From Blepharisma japonicum (taxonomy: Eukaryota > Ciliophora > Heterotrichea > Heterotrichida > Blepharismidae), in NCBI GenBank assembly GCA_949751835.1, contig CATKHK010000087.1:117632-181631 (forward strand): a DNA stretch of 64,000 nucleotides. The letters are read 5' to 3'. Both the position numbers and the translations under genes were made by a program. The notes under the pieces were generated by a model, which saw nothing but the letters and a program-made list of their open reading frames with translations, ran no database searches and was not told the DNA's origin. Below are positions 51,111 through 62,388 of this stretch, one piece after another. Within the stretch, counting starts at the first letter, position 1, and each line of letters opens with the position of its first letter.

Positions 51111-52043
51111 ATGTCAATCATCGTTTCCACCCCAGGCCAAATAGCAAGTGCTCCTACAAATCGTTCTACCGCAAAGCAGCAATGGTCTTTCTCAAAGGCC
51201 TCCCGATTTTCAGCCTTAAAACCTACTGAGTAAGCTTTACCCAGGGCTCATTTTTATTCAATTCCTCCAGCTTTTGACAAAAGATCAGCATCAATCGGCT
51301 ATGGCACAAAATCTGATTTTACCAAAGAAAGAGGACAAGGAAACCCAGACCCAAGTGCTTATAATTTGCCAAGTGACTTTGACAACAAAAAGCCTTTTGG
51401 TTTAGCCTACTCGTTTGGGATTTCCCGTGAAGCCTGTGAAAAACGGTATGTTGAAGGCCACTTTAAAGCAGATCCTTCAGTTCCTGGCCCAGGTACTTAC
51501 CCGATTACTTCAAAGATAGGACAGGAAGGAAGGAAATTCACATTCAGGCCTCGCACATCAATTTTAGGTAACTGCTAGACAGATGAAATGTTTAACAGCA
51601 GAAAAAGTCCAGGTCCAGGTGCTTATGACCCTAAAAGTGAGGTTGAAAAAGGTAGATATACTTTAAGCACATTTAAAAATGCAGGAATTACAACTTTTTC
51701 GCCGCTGTCTTCGCCAAGGTTTCCGAAGGATCAAAAAAATGGACTACCTGGTCCTGGCGCTTACTATAATAGTGAAGATTTCTTGAAGTCTGGGTATTAT
51801 TTATCGAAATTTCAGTCTCCTGGGAACAGAGCTTTCCCAATCTCTAATAGAGATTCTTCTCCAACTTCAGGGTTTTGGGACACTCCAGGACCTGGGAGCT
51901 ATAGGCTTCCAAGTGAATTTGGGTATTATGAAAGCAAAAATAAAGCGCTAGATAAGAGACCCAATACTCAATCTATGCCAAATTTGAAATCTCAAAGGAC
52001 ACCTGCATCAAGTCAAAAGCCAAAGCCTGTTACAAGGAATTAA
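51111..52043 (+). CDS. sperm-tail PG-rich repeat (STPGR/SHIPPO) protein, two introns
   Basis: 300 residues after removing 15-nt introns at 51230-51244 and 51568-51582; both would otherwise put in-frame stops (TAA, TAG) into the gene. The repeats are evident: 'PGPGTYPITSKIG', SPGPGAYDPKSEVEKGRYTL, LPGPGAYYNSEDFLKSGYYLS, TPGPGSYRLPSEFGYYESK, plus a degenerate first one (NPDPSAYNLPSDFD). STPGR proteins bind along or inside ciliary microtubules. A degenerate copy of its 3' part lies about 7.3 kb downstream. Confidence 0.9.
51230..51244 (+). other. 15-nt intron with CAG acceptor
   Basis: GTAAGCTTTACCCAG; splicing turns an in-frame GAG-TAA into GAG-GCT and continues the STPGR frame (KPTEAHFYSIPPAF). 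Confidence 0.8.
51568..51582 (+). other. 15-nt intron with CAG acceptor
   Basis: GTAACTGCTAGACAG; removes an in-frame TAG and joins RPRTSIL to DEMFNSRKSPGPG in frame. Confidence 0.8.
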
Positions 52044-53143
52044 ATAGTGTTTAGATTTTTTATAAATTTGTTATTTAGTTTGTTCATAGCAGAGCTTAAT
52101 CTTCCTAATTTTATAAATTACTCAATATTTCAGAGAAGAAAATAAATCTTGATAGAGATATTCACAGTAGTTCTTAGATTTAGAGTAGTTTTTTTATATT
52201 TGATAGATTTGAAATGGCAAGATTAGAAAAAATTGAATAAAGATAATTCATGATTTATCATATTGTTAATAAAATAACAGCATTAAATAATAGATGTTAG
52301 GTGCTTAGAATATATTGAAGATTTGTTAAATATCATTGAAATAAGTACATAATAATTTTTTGGATTAAAATAAGTTTTATCTCTAGATACTGCTCTCGTT
52401 TTTCATCAAAAAAGAAATTTAATGGTTATCAGCTAGATTTAAACGCTTTAGAAGACTAAAGCTTCAATTAGCAAAATGCAATATACTCTATGCAATTTTT
52501 CATTTAATATCTTTAAACTAAATGATGAATAGACAATAGATGTGCTCTGTACAATATTCTTTAAGAGATATGTCTATTGCATAATTGATAATAAGAATCT
52601 TGCCATTGATATGCTACTTTCAATGTTAAATGATAAAATTATTATTAATTATAAGATCATAGAAAGCAAAATCATTGTAAATCCCTAATTTTTATTAAAT
52701 AAAAAGGTAAGAGAGCAAAATCAAATTAACGATAATTATTATAATCAATCTCTAGCAAATTCTGTTAAATTTTAATCAATTTGCATTCTTAAACATAAAT
52801 TTTTCAAATTATTTTGCAAATTGGGATTATTTAAATTAAAATTCATTTGAATTAGTAATCTTCCTTGTTCACAGACAGAGAGGGAACGCTAAATTAATAA
52901 AAACACCCTTTATATATGAATTGATTACTAGTATCCATTATCTCCTGACACAAATGATTTATTGAATAGTTTTTCTGAGTCACTAAATCTAGTAAACCGA
53001 ACAACAAAAAATATTTATTTCAATGACTTCTATATTCATTTATTTTAGATAGTTTTTAATTTTGATTCTTGTGCTAAAAACTTGAAGAACATTAATTCTT
53101 AATTAAGAATATTTTATAAACAAAATTCTTAGTAGTATATAAA
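52044..53143. other. intergenic, 1.1 kb
   Basis: The second-longest clear gene-free stretch. AT-rich throughout, with only short chance inverted repeats (AATAGACA/TGTCTATT near 52520-52575) and no coding or RNA signature I can support. Confidence 0.4.
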
Positions 53144-53947
53144 ATGTCTGATAAAAATCTGACCCGATCTGATCGACATCATTCACAACGAAAGAATCAA
53201 GCAAATATAAATAAAAGAAACAGCCAAGAAGCTAGTAGCATTGGAAATTTATTAATTGGAGAGAGACCACGAACAGAAAGACATGAAAAAGAAATTGAAG
53301 AGGCAAAGGAAAGAGCAGTTCCTGCAAAATTATTAAAAACACCATTTCCTTTGGTAGCAAATATAACTCCAAAATTAGCTGAACCTGAATTTCCACCAAA
53401 TGATCCAAATGAAGAAGCAGAAACTCCTATAAGCTATCCTATAATTATTACATTTAAAACAGGCCACGCTTTTACACTGGAAGTGCATGCAACTGATACA
53501 GTTGCAGATGTTAAAAATAAAATTTCTAATATAGAGCTCATTCCAGCAGCTAGACAAAGGCTTAAATTTGGAGGCAGGCGTTTACTTAATAATGAGACTA
53601 TGTCTGGCATTAATGTTCATAGAGGTGATATTCTAGAGTTTTGTCTAATATCCAATAGCAATCGCCATGCTTCTCATATGCCTAACGATTCAAGCGGTAA
53701 CAAATCTGGAAACTGCCTAATATATCTCAAAAGAATGGAAGGTAAGGCGACTAAGCTTTATGTTGATTTAGCCGAATCTGTTAAAAGCTTGAAACTAAAA
53801 ATTATGGATGTTAAAGGAATTATGCCAAGAGAACTAAGGCTGATTTTGAATGGTCAAGAAATGATAGAAATTAATAGAAGCCTAGGAAGTTATGGGGTTC
53901 ATAATGAAAGCACAATTCATTTTTTTCAAATGTTAAGAGGATGTTAA
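53144..53947 (+). CDS. protein with two ubiquitin-like domains, ending RGC
   Basis: 267 residues. A charged, disordered N-terminus (about 95 residues) precedes two ubiquitin folds. The first: 'YPIIITFKTGHAFTLEVHAT' DTVADVKNKI...PAARQRLKFGGRRLLNNETMSGINVHRGDILEF. The second: CLIYLKRMEGKATKLYVDLAESVKSLKLKIMDVKGIMPRELRLILNGQEMIEINRSLGSYGVHNESTIHFF. The last residues are QMLRGC, recalling ubiquitin's LRLRGG but with a final Cys, so processing to a GG tail is impossible. More likely a Ubl adaptor than a modifier. Confidence 0.85.
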   Translation: MSDKNLTRSDRHHSQRKNQANINKRNSQEASSIGNLLIGERPRTERHEKEIEEAKERAVPAKLLKTPFPLVANITPKLAEPEFPPNDPNEEAETPISYPIIITFKTGHAFTLEVHATDTVADVKNKISNIELIPAARQRLKFGGRRLLNNETMSGINVHRGDILEFCLISNSNRHASHMPNDSSGNKSGNCLIYLKRMEGKATKLYVDLAESVKSLKLKIMDVKGIMPRELRLILNGQEMIEINRSLGSYGVHNESTIHFFQMLRGC

Positions 53948-54125
53948 GGACTATTATATATTTTTATAATCTATTCAAATAATAAAGTGTCTGACTGATA
54001 TTATGTAAAATTCAATATATATATTAATTGATGAAATTAAAGACTTAAAGGATTTATATATCCTTCTATTATCCTTTATAAGAAATTATGCTCAAAATTA
54101 TTTTAAGTAAACTAACTTGCTTATC

Positions 54126-57100
54126 TTATTTGTTAAGTATTAGACCTGGGAAAGGGACGCAGATTTGTCCACTATTGTAGAACCCTGAGCTGCATGCACA
54201 AACTTTAGCCCATTCCACATAATACGCATTTGGATCTAAGCAATTACATGAATTTCCAACAAGCACCATATGAGCCGAGTCATAGCAGCTCAAACATTGG
54301 TTATCAGTGCACTGAGAGCAACTTGGCCCACATGCATTGCAGACATTATTGTAATAGCCATAAGGACACTCGCATTTCATTGTAGTAAGGCTAAATACAG
54401 CATTTGGGTCAAAACAGATGCACACTCCATCATTTAAAATCATATTTTTCTCATCAGAGCATGAAGTGCATGTTACACCATCCTCTAAGCAGTCATAACA
54501 AGTAGCCAGACAAGATACACATGAAGAGCTATCATTATAATAGCCAACAGTGCACTCGCATTGGCTAGTTGTAGAATTATATTCAGCGTTAGTATCTGCG
54601 CAAATGCAGATGCCATTGGAAGCATAAATGTAATCAGAAGCACAAGAAGTGCAAAAGGAGGGAGATGTGCATGTAGCGCAAGGTTCTATGCATGGAACAC
54701 ATGAATAAGTCGAATTCATATAAAATCCATTGTTGCAAGAGCAGACAGAATTAACTAATTGTGCATTCGTATCACATAAGCAATTTCCATTTTTAAGCAA
54801 AAAAGTTGGCTGGCATGATGTACATTCAGAACCACTTATGCATGCATAACAATTGTTACTACAATAATTGCATCCACAGCCAGCGCAACTACTTCACATT
54901 CCTGTAGGGCATTGGCACTCATTTATTGTTATATTATAATGCAAGGGATATTGACAGTTACACTGATAATTACTTAATTGCATTGTTGACACGCAGCCAT
55001 AACAATAGCCGTTACTCAGTGATGTGCAAGTATTACTTAAGCTGCAGCAATTATTATAGTCATCGCATGCGTAGAAGCCACTTTGGCAAATGCAATTATT
55101 GTTCCCATTACTTCATATTGTACCTTGAGGGCATGCTTCCAAGCAATTTCCATCAAATGAACAAGAAGGGCAACCACAATAAGCGCATTCATTCCCATTT
55201 CAGTATGTAGGACCCTCATTGCTACATGTACAATTATTCAAAGTAGAATTGTAATTTCCATATTTGCATATACAAGTCCCTGAAGAAACTTCCATAGAAT
55301 CAACGCATTCTGTACAAGAATTGCCATCCATAGTAATACAGCCGTTAATATGGAATGGGATGCATTGATAATTGTTTTGCGTATAATAGCCAGGATTGCA
55401 ATAACAATCTTGCAATGTTGTATTATAATACATATTGGGAGTTACACAGTAGCATTCGCCATGATATATTCACATCTTACTGAATCTAGTAGCTATACAC
55501 TCCATACATGAGCCATCCATTAAATATTGTATACATGGGCCAGTTAATTGGAGGCATTCTAATGCATTTCCAGCTAAACTAGTCGCATATCCGTTTGAAC
55601 ATTGACAGACGCCAGTAGTAACGTTAAAAAAGGAATTTGGATCATTACAGTAGCAGGTCCCAGAGCTCAAACTCATATTAACTATATCAATGCACGATAA
55701 ACATCTATTACTTTCACATGTACTACACATTGGAGAATGACAACCTACGCATGCATTTCCATTAAAATAATATTTCTCTTTGCAAATACAACTATTGCTG
55801 ATCGGGTCATAAATTGTATTTGATGCCTTACATACGCAATTTCCGGATATAACACTCATTTCTTGAGGATTTGAACAGAAAATGCAAACATTGTTTGCAG
55901 TGCATGAAGAGCATTGCACAGGACAGGTAATGCATACTCCATTGGCCAACTGATAACCTTTATTACAGATGCAAATTTTTTGAGTTGAATTAAAGCTTGC
56001 ATTCGGATCACTGCAAGTGCAAACACCGTTGGACAAGGTCATGTGGCTTTGATCAATGCAGTTTGTACATGCCGTATTACTTTGGCAAGTACTGCAAGTA
56101 TCTTGGCAGGCTCGACATATAGAATTGCTTGAAAAATATCCATTAGAGCACACACATAAATCTTTGGCTGTATCAAATAATGCATTTGGATCTTTACATG
56201 TGCATACCCCATTACTTAGAATCATATTATTTGAGTCAAAACAGCTTATGCAAGTGGTTTGGTTTACACATTGCTGGCATGGTGGCTGGCATTCAACGCA
56301 TTCATTGCCATGCCAGAAGAATTCATAGTCACATGTGCAATTATTTCCTGTAAAAGTTGAGTTTTCTGGGCAAGAACAAACTCCATTTTCAAATGCCATG
56401 TGGCTTGGATCTGCGCAGGTTAAACATTCTGTGCTGTTCTCACAAGTCATGCAAGTTTCATTGCAACTTTCACAGTTTGTGCCATTTAGATAAGTCTTAA
56501 CTGGACAAGTACATTGATTTAGCTGTAAATTGTAATAAGAGCCGCTTGGATTGGTACAAACACAAAGATTTAAAGAATCCAATGTCATTTGATTAGGGAG
56601 AATGCAAGAAGTGCAGCTTAGAGAACTATTTGAGCAAGTTTCACAAGGTAGGGAGCATGCACTGCAAATAAAGCCAAACATGTAATATCCTCCATTGCAT
56701 TGGCAAGAATTCAATTGAGGCGAGTAATAAGAATTACTTGGAGAGCATTGACAATAGCCATTATCAAGAACCATTCTTGGGTCAACACAGGAACTGCATT
56801 TTATTGCAGTTTTGGTGCTAAAACAATTTTGGCAAGGGCCTTGGCACATAAGGCATTGGGATTGGCTTGGCGGTTGATAATAACCATCAGAACAGACGCA
56901 GCCGTTTTTGCCGTTTGACTGAGAGTTAGAAACAGTGCATGAACAAAAGCCATTTATCAAAGTATATGGCAAATATCCTGATGCTGCTGAATAGCAGGAT
57001 AAACAGTTGCTTGGGCTCGTACATAAAGGACAGGCACTTGGGCATGAAATGCAATACCCTGAGCTTCCCATATACATTCCATCCGGGCAAATACACAATA

Positions 57101-58718
57101 AACTGGTTGAGTTGAAAGTTGCTTTAGGATCTGTACAAGCGCAGGTCCCACGAGTAAGATACATATGATTAGGATCAATACATGATAAGCACGATGATGT
57201 ATTATTACAAGTGGCGCAAGTTGATAAGCAAGGGATGCAAACTTGGCTATTATTGAAAAACAATCCAATATTGCAAACACAGCTTACTTGCGTCATGCTG
57301 AATGTAGAATTCGCAGGACATGTGCATACACCATTAGACAAAGTCATACGAGAGTCTATGCAAGAAATACAAGTTGAAGCATTAGTACAAAATCCACAAG
57401 GTGGCTGACAGTTAGCACATGAAGGACCATTCATATATGATCCATTATAGCAAGTGCAGAGCTGAGTGCTTGAGTTGAAATATGAGTTTTCCACAGAGCA
57501 AGTGCATTTACCATCATTTAAAGACATATGGGTCAAATCAACACAAGTATCGCAAAAAGTGCCATTGCTACAAGTTCCACATGATGCCTGGCAAGGCACA
57601 CAAACTGTACTGCCCATATAATACCCATTTTCGCATTCACATAATCCTAGTGTATCGTTAAAAACTGCATTAGGATCTTTACAGCTGCAAACCCCTCCTA
57701 TTAAATTCATATGAGCAGCATCCGTACAGGAAGTGCATACATCTTCACTGCTGCAGGTGCTACAAGTTGCATTACAAGTCTGGCAGAATTGTCCATTCGT
57801 CCATGTTCCAGTCGGACAATTACAAAGCAGTGTAGCAGAGTTAAAGACAGATCCTTCCGGATTTGAGCAATAGCACCAGTTGTTGTAAAGTGTCATTTGA
57901 GAAGGGCTTACACAAGATAAACAACTTGTTAGGCTTGAACAAGTAGCACAAATAGAAGGACAGGGAGCGCATAAACTGGTGCTATTTAGATAATATCCAT
58001 TTTTGCAGACACAAGAACTTGTTGTGGGGAAGAATATTGAGTTTGGATCGGTGCAGTAGCAGACTCCGTTTTTAATTGACATGTGAGTGGGGTCATAGCA
58101 TGTAACACAAGCACCTGTATTAGTATTGCAAATTTTGCATGTCACAGTACAAGAAGCGCCTAAGCTAGTATCGAACAACTCATCAAGCTTCTCAAGAATT
58201 TCATCATTTTTAAAATAAGCCTTTAATGCAATTTTAACGAGATCATAAATAGCTGAAACTTCGTTTTCTGAGAGAAGGAGGGGTATATTTATCTTTATAA
58301 GTCCTAATTTTTGATCATAAAAATTACTCGAACAATCTTCGAAGACCAATGATTTTTTTGAGTTTTTATCATTTTTGACAATCAAAATGATATCTGCAGT
58401 CAGCATCTGCAATATGTCTAATTGGTCAAATTCGGGACAAAATGGACCTTTTGATGAAGATGGTAATAGGGCTGTAAAAGTGTCTTGAAGAAGATAGGAT
58501 GCTACTTGCACTGAAGATTCTAGAAGTTCTGTGAGAAACTGCTTTGAAACTGCATCAAAGTCACTCTTGGTATCAAAAATGTAATCAATGCGATGATGCT
58601 CAGGGAGAATTTTTGATGGGGAAAGAAATGGAGGATCTACGAATGCTGGAATTTTGCTGGTTATTGAAAAGACAAAGCCTAGAAGAAATGTAGAGAAAAG
58701 CTTAAGTGCAGCTTTCAT
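54126..58718 (-). CDS. giant secreted Cys-rich (furin-like) repeat protein with M8-like N-terminus
   Basis: 1530 residues in one frame with many TGA-Trp codons (for example in FSKMWIYHGEC and GPTYWNGNEC). Starts with a signal peptide (MKAALKLFSTFLLGFVFS). Residues about 30-200 are globular: 'LDILQMLTADIILIVKNDKN' ... LGLIKINIPLLLSENEVSAIYDLVKIAL, which resembles the opening of leishmanolysin (M8) proteins but lacks HExxH. Then follow more than 20 repeats of about 60 residues of the type CxxCxxxCxTCxxxxxCxSCxDxxHMxLxNGxCxCxDPNAxFNxTxxxCxCxNGYY. No C-terminal membrane segment, so secreted or cell-coat. Repeats of this kind are widespread in ciliates. Confidence 0.85.
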
Positions 58719-59300
58719 ATTTTATAATAGCCACATTTTCTTCAAAAATTTTAGACATCGAAGGTCTCTAAATTATGCTAATACGCTGTTCTTGTATACT
58801 CATGGATAAACATAATTTAATCTTAAATCATAAATTTGCAAGCATGCAGGAAGTTTCTTCTTCTCCTAAATCGCGTTAAAAGAAAAATAAACTATTAAAT
58901 AGGTTAAATTTCATATTCTAAGTCTTTTTACTATAAAATCAATTCTATATAAATAAAGAGTGAGATAGCAAAATTACAAGTTTATGATAAAAATTATAGA
59001 TCATGCAGAATTAAAGGTTTTATAATATTTACTTATAATAAAAGGAGGCATAAAATATTTAAAGCATTCTGTTTATCCTCAGACAAGATCGGCATTAAAT
59101 TGTGATTTTAAGAATAAAGATTGTATTTTATAATTTTTACTTTATATATAAAAAATGTTTTTGTTTAGGTAAAGAAATAGAATTATATGATAAAATTTTG
59201 AAATATTAAAAAGCAGACATAATCCTTTCACTATTTAAATTATTATCTTTTAATTAAATTATATTTTAAATTCCTTTAAATCTGAATTAATTGATGATAT
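58719..59300. other. intergenic, about 580 bp
   Basis: AT-rich divergent-side spacer upstream of the Cys-rich gene; nothing recognised. Confidence 0.35.
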
Positions 59301-59615
59301 TTACTAAATACCTTAACTTCTTGGAAATGTTGGAATTACGACTTGTTAGCTGCTGTATTAATCAAAAACTCCAAATGATCAAAAAATGGACTTCATTGTC
59401 CTAATGCTACTATAATAGTAAAGATTGATTGAAAATCTGGTATTATTTGTCGAAATTTCAGTCTCCAGAGAGCAAGCTTTATCAATCTTTAATAAAGATT
59501 CATCTCCAAAATCAGAGTTTCGGTAAATTAGGACTAGGGATATGATAGGCTTCTAAGTGAATTTTGGTGTTGTTAATGAAATATAAAGCATCATAAAGAC
59601 TTAGTGACCGTATGA
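59301..59615 (+). pseudogene. decayed copy of the STPGR gene (3' half)
   Basis: Over about 310 bp this follows 51655-51965 of the intact gene closely, e.g. 'GGAATTACGACTTGTT' against GGAATTACAACTTTTT, CTACTATAATAGTAAAGATT against CTTACTATAATAGTGAAGATT, and GTCGAAATTTCAGTCTCC against ATCGAAATTTCAGTCTCC. It has frameshifting indels and stops (TCCTAATGC; GGTAAATTAGG), so it cannot encode the repeats. The 5' half of the gene is not recognisable nearby. A partial duplicate that has decayed; its presence in a compact macronuclear chromosome is notable. Confidence 0.8.
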
Positions 59616-59987
59616 TTCTTCTGAAATCGATTTTATTACTTGACGTGTTGAAGTCTAAAATTATCAAATACACTTTAAAGCACAGTCCATTCTACTATCG
59701 GAGATTAAAACTGTTTTGTTCATCTAACTTGAGTTTTACATTACTTTAAAGGTTATTTTAAAATTAAATATTCTCCAACTCTCTGCCTATTCACTTAGGC
59801 AGTTTCAATAACAAAGCTATTGAGCTTAAAGAATTTTGAGTCAAAATTGAACCATTTTTACCTTTAAACTATAAGACTTAAAAGATCTTTTTACCTTCAT
59901 ATTTGTTTCTACAATAATTTATAAACAAAGCATAAAATTATGTAATTATTATGAATCATCATTTCGGTAGATAATTATAATATAGCG
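59616..59987. other. intergenic, about 370 bp
   Basis: AT-rich; the first part may still contain unrecognisable remains of the STPGR duplicate (a weak match CACTTTAAAGCA near 59670). Otherwise nothing seen. Confidence 0.3.
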
Positions 59988-62054
59988 ATGCCAGTTTTTC
60001 CTGAAGAGCTAACAAATGCTTTTGAAGTTAAGAATCATCTCAACTTTGGAGGATATGGAATTATTTATAAAGTCATAAAGAGAAGTAATTTTTATTCAGG
60101 CAATCAAAAACTGTATGCAATGAAGGTTGTCGTCAGAGCTATCAAAGGGTCAAGCTGGAAGGACATTGAAACTGAGATTCAAGTACTTTCATGGGCCAAT
60201 CCATATAAGCTTCACTTAGACAGCTTTTTTGTGCGTGGCAATACTTTCTTTATGGTCATAGATTATTGTGCAAATGGCGACCTTCTTAAAGCCATTGCTG
60301 AAAAGACAGAAAATCATGAGCTGTTTGAAGAAGACGAAATCTGAAAATATTTTATCCAGATTTGCTTTGGGCTCGAGTCTTTGCACTATAACGGATTTAT
60401 TCATAGAGATCTTCATCCACAAAATATCCTTTTAGACGAAAACAAAGACATCAAAATAGCTGACTTTGGCATTTCTCGCTCTTTTCCGACAAAAACAATT
60501 CAAGGGGTTTTTGCTTATCAGTCTCCAAGGTCTCATAGTGGAGACGCTCAAGCCAAAGAAAGTGATGTTTGGGCCGTCGGTTGTACTTTATATTATCTCT
60601 GCAACCTTGAGCATCCTTTTGGCGATAATGTGGATAAAATAAAATATGAGCCTCATGTGCCAATAAGAAGTGAATACTCAGATGAACTAAGATATTTCAT
60701 TGATTGGTGTTTAAAAAAGAAGAGAATAGAAAGGCCAAATATATTTGATATCTTATCTCATGAGTTTATAATCAGCAAAACTTTAAGCTTAGGCATCACT
60801 ATTCCACAAACATCTACAATGAATGCAACTATTTGCCAAATCCAACTCAAAAAAGAAAGGGAAAAAAATGAACAGCTTGAAAAGGAGTTATTTGAATATA
60901 GAAAAGAGAACATGATTCAAAAAAATGAAATTGAGTCACTTAGAGCAGAAATAGCTCGCTTAAACAGAATAATAAATGAGAATATAAAAAGCTGCAAAAA
61001 TCTCAAAAACTTAAAAGAAGAAATAAACTCAAAAATGGAAAATGAGATGGATCAAATTAATTCTCAAATAAACAATATAAATCAAGATCTCAAAAAAATC
61101 AATGAGTTTATAAACTCTCAAAATCTACTTCAAGAATTAAGAGACAAGAGATTAGAAATTTTAAATAAACCAAATGACCCAGAATTAGAAAAAGAATTTA
61201 GGGAAAATTGCTCGATCTACCAAAGCCATACTTGAATTAACGACCCATCTATTCAGCAAGCATATCTGGATTATAACCTTGCTTACCGTAAAAAAACATC
61301 ACTTTATAGTATTACTCAAGTTAAAAACAAAACTAATTTGTATATTTATGATACAGAAAGAGAAAGTAGAGAAGTCAGAGTGTTAGAGGCTCCTGAACCA
61401 TTAGACGACTCTACATGTATAGCTCAACTGCCTGGAGGCAATTTATTCTGTTTTGGTAGTGACAGCCCTGTTTCTGGCATTTGCTTGATAATTGAGGAGA
61501 ATTATAAAATTCAATATCTGCCATCTGGAACTCCATGCTATAATTCATCATCTATCTATTTCAATAATAGCGTTTATTGCTTTGGAGGATACAACGCAGG
61601 TACTTTAAATCTATCAGAGAGATTTGATTTGAATGAAAAGAAATGGATTAAATTAAAGCCACTGCCGCGAGCTGATTGCAGCTGCGTAAATATAATATTT
61701 AATGGAAATATTTTGATTTTCGGATATTATAATAAAAATCTTTTGCGATATTCAATTGTTAGCAACACTTTCGTGAGAATTCCTTATAATTTTGCCAAAT
61801 ATAAAAGAAAAATCCTAATAAATTCAGAGAGATTATATTTAATTGAATGTGGACGTAATGGATCAGTTTATGAAAGTGAAGTTTCAGATGACTCTGTCTG
61901 GAGAAGGATTGGAGATTCAATAATATGTTATGATTTTGATCAAGTATATGCCATATACAACAAAAGAGCAATAAACATTGCATGCTGTTGCGGTGATGAG
62001 ATTAAATACTTCAAGTTTAATTTGAAAGAAAAGACATTAGAGTGGCTAGTTTAA
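59988..62054 (+). CDS. protein kinase - coiled coil - Kelch fusion
   Basis: 688 residues across TGA-Trp codons (60342-60344; 61233-61235). Kinase domain 1 to about 265: GGYGIIYK (P-loop), YAMKVV, 'YNGFIHRDLHPQNILLDENK', DFGISRS, and SDVWAVGCTLYYLC, NEK/CAMK-like. The catalytic loop reads HRDLHPQN, with His for the usual Lys, and the APE motif is QSPR; D, N and DFG are kept. A coiled coil spans about 283-410 (LKKEREKNEQLEKELFEYRK...). The C-terminus (about 450-680) is Kelch-like: YCFGGYNAGTLNLSERFDLNEKKWIKLKPLP, ILIFGYYNKNLLRYSI. Kelch would supply substrate or partner binding. Activity uncertain. Confidence 0.85.
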
Positions 62055-62388
62055 AATGAGTGGCTTAATGCATAGTTCTCTTTTAATACTCTTTGGCTAT
62101 TAATTTAAAAATTATATCATTGATCAATATAGTTTATATAGCCATACACTTATTTAGCCAAAGCTAGGGCTGCAAATATCCATAGAATATTATTTATAGA
62201 TCTGCTGTTTGAAATTGGCATTCTCCTCCGCTCAATTACTCAATTTATGACGATATATTTAGGCTTTTTTGAATGTTATTTGATCTCATAAGCATGATTT
62301 TGAAATGTAAATTTTATGAAAAATAATCACTTGTAAAATAAACATAATTTTATTAATCAAATAATTACAGAAATCTATGAATGAGAAG
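62055..62388. other. intergenic, 334 bp
   Basis: AT-rich spacer between the kinase-Kelch gene and the disrupted gene; convergent ends. Nothing recognised. Confidence 0.35.

Noticed and set aside
54926-55219. Open frames on both strands within the Cys-rich gene
   Set aside because: They are shadows: the minus frame with TGA as Trp runs unbroken through this stretch with regular Cys spacing.
54126-58718. Regularly spaced repeats that might suggest a repeat array or CRISPR
   Set aside because: The periodicity is at protein level (Cys-rich units of about 60 residues with varied DNA), not identical DNA repeats with spacers.
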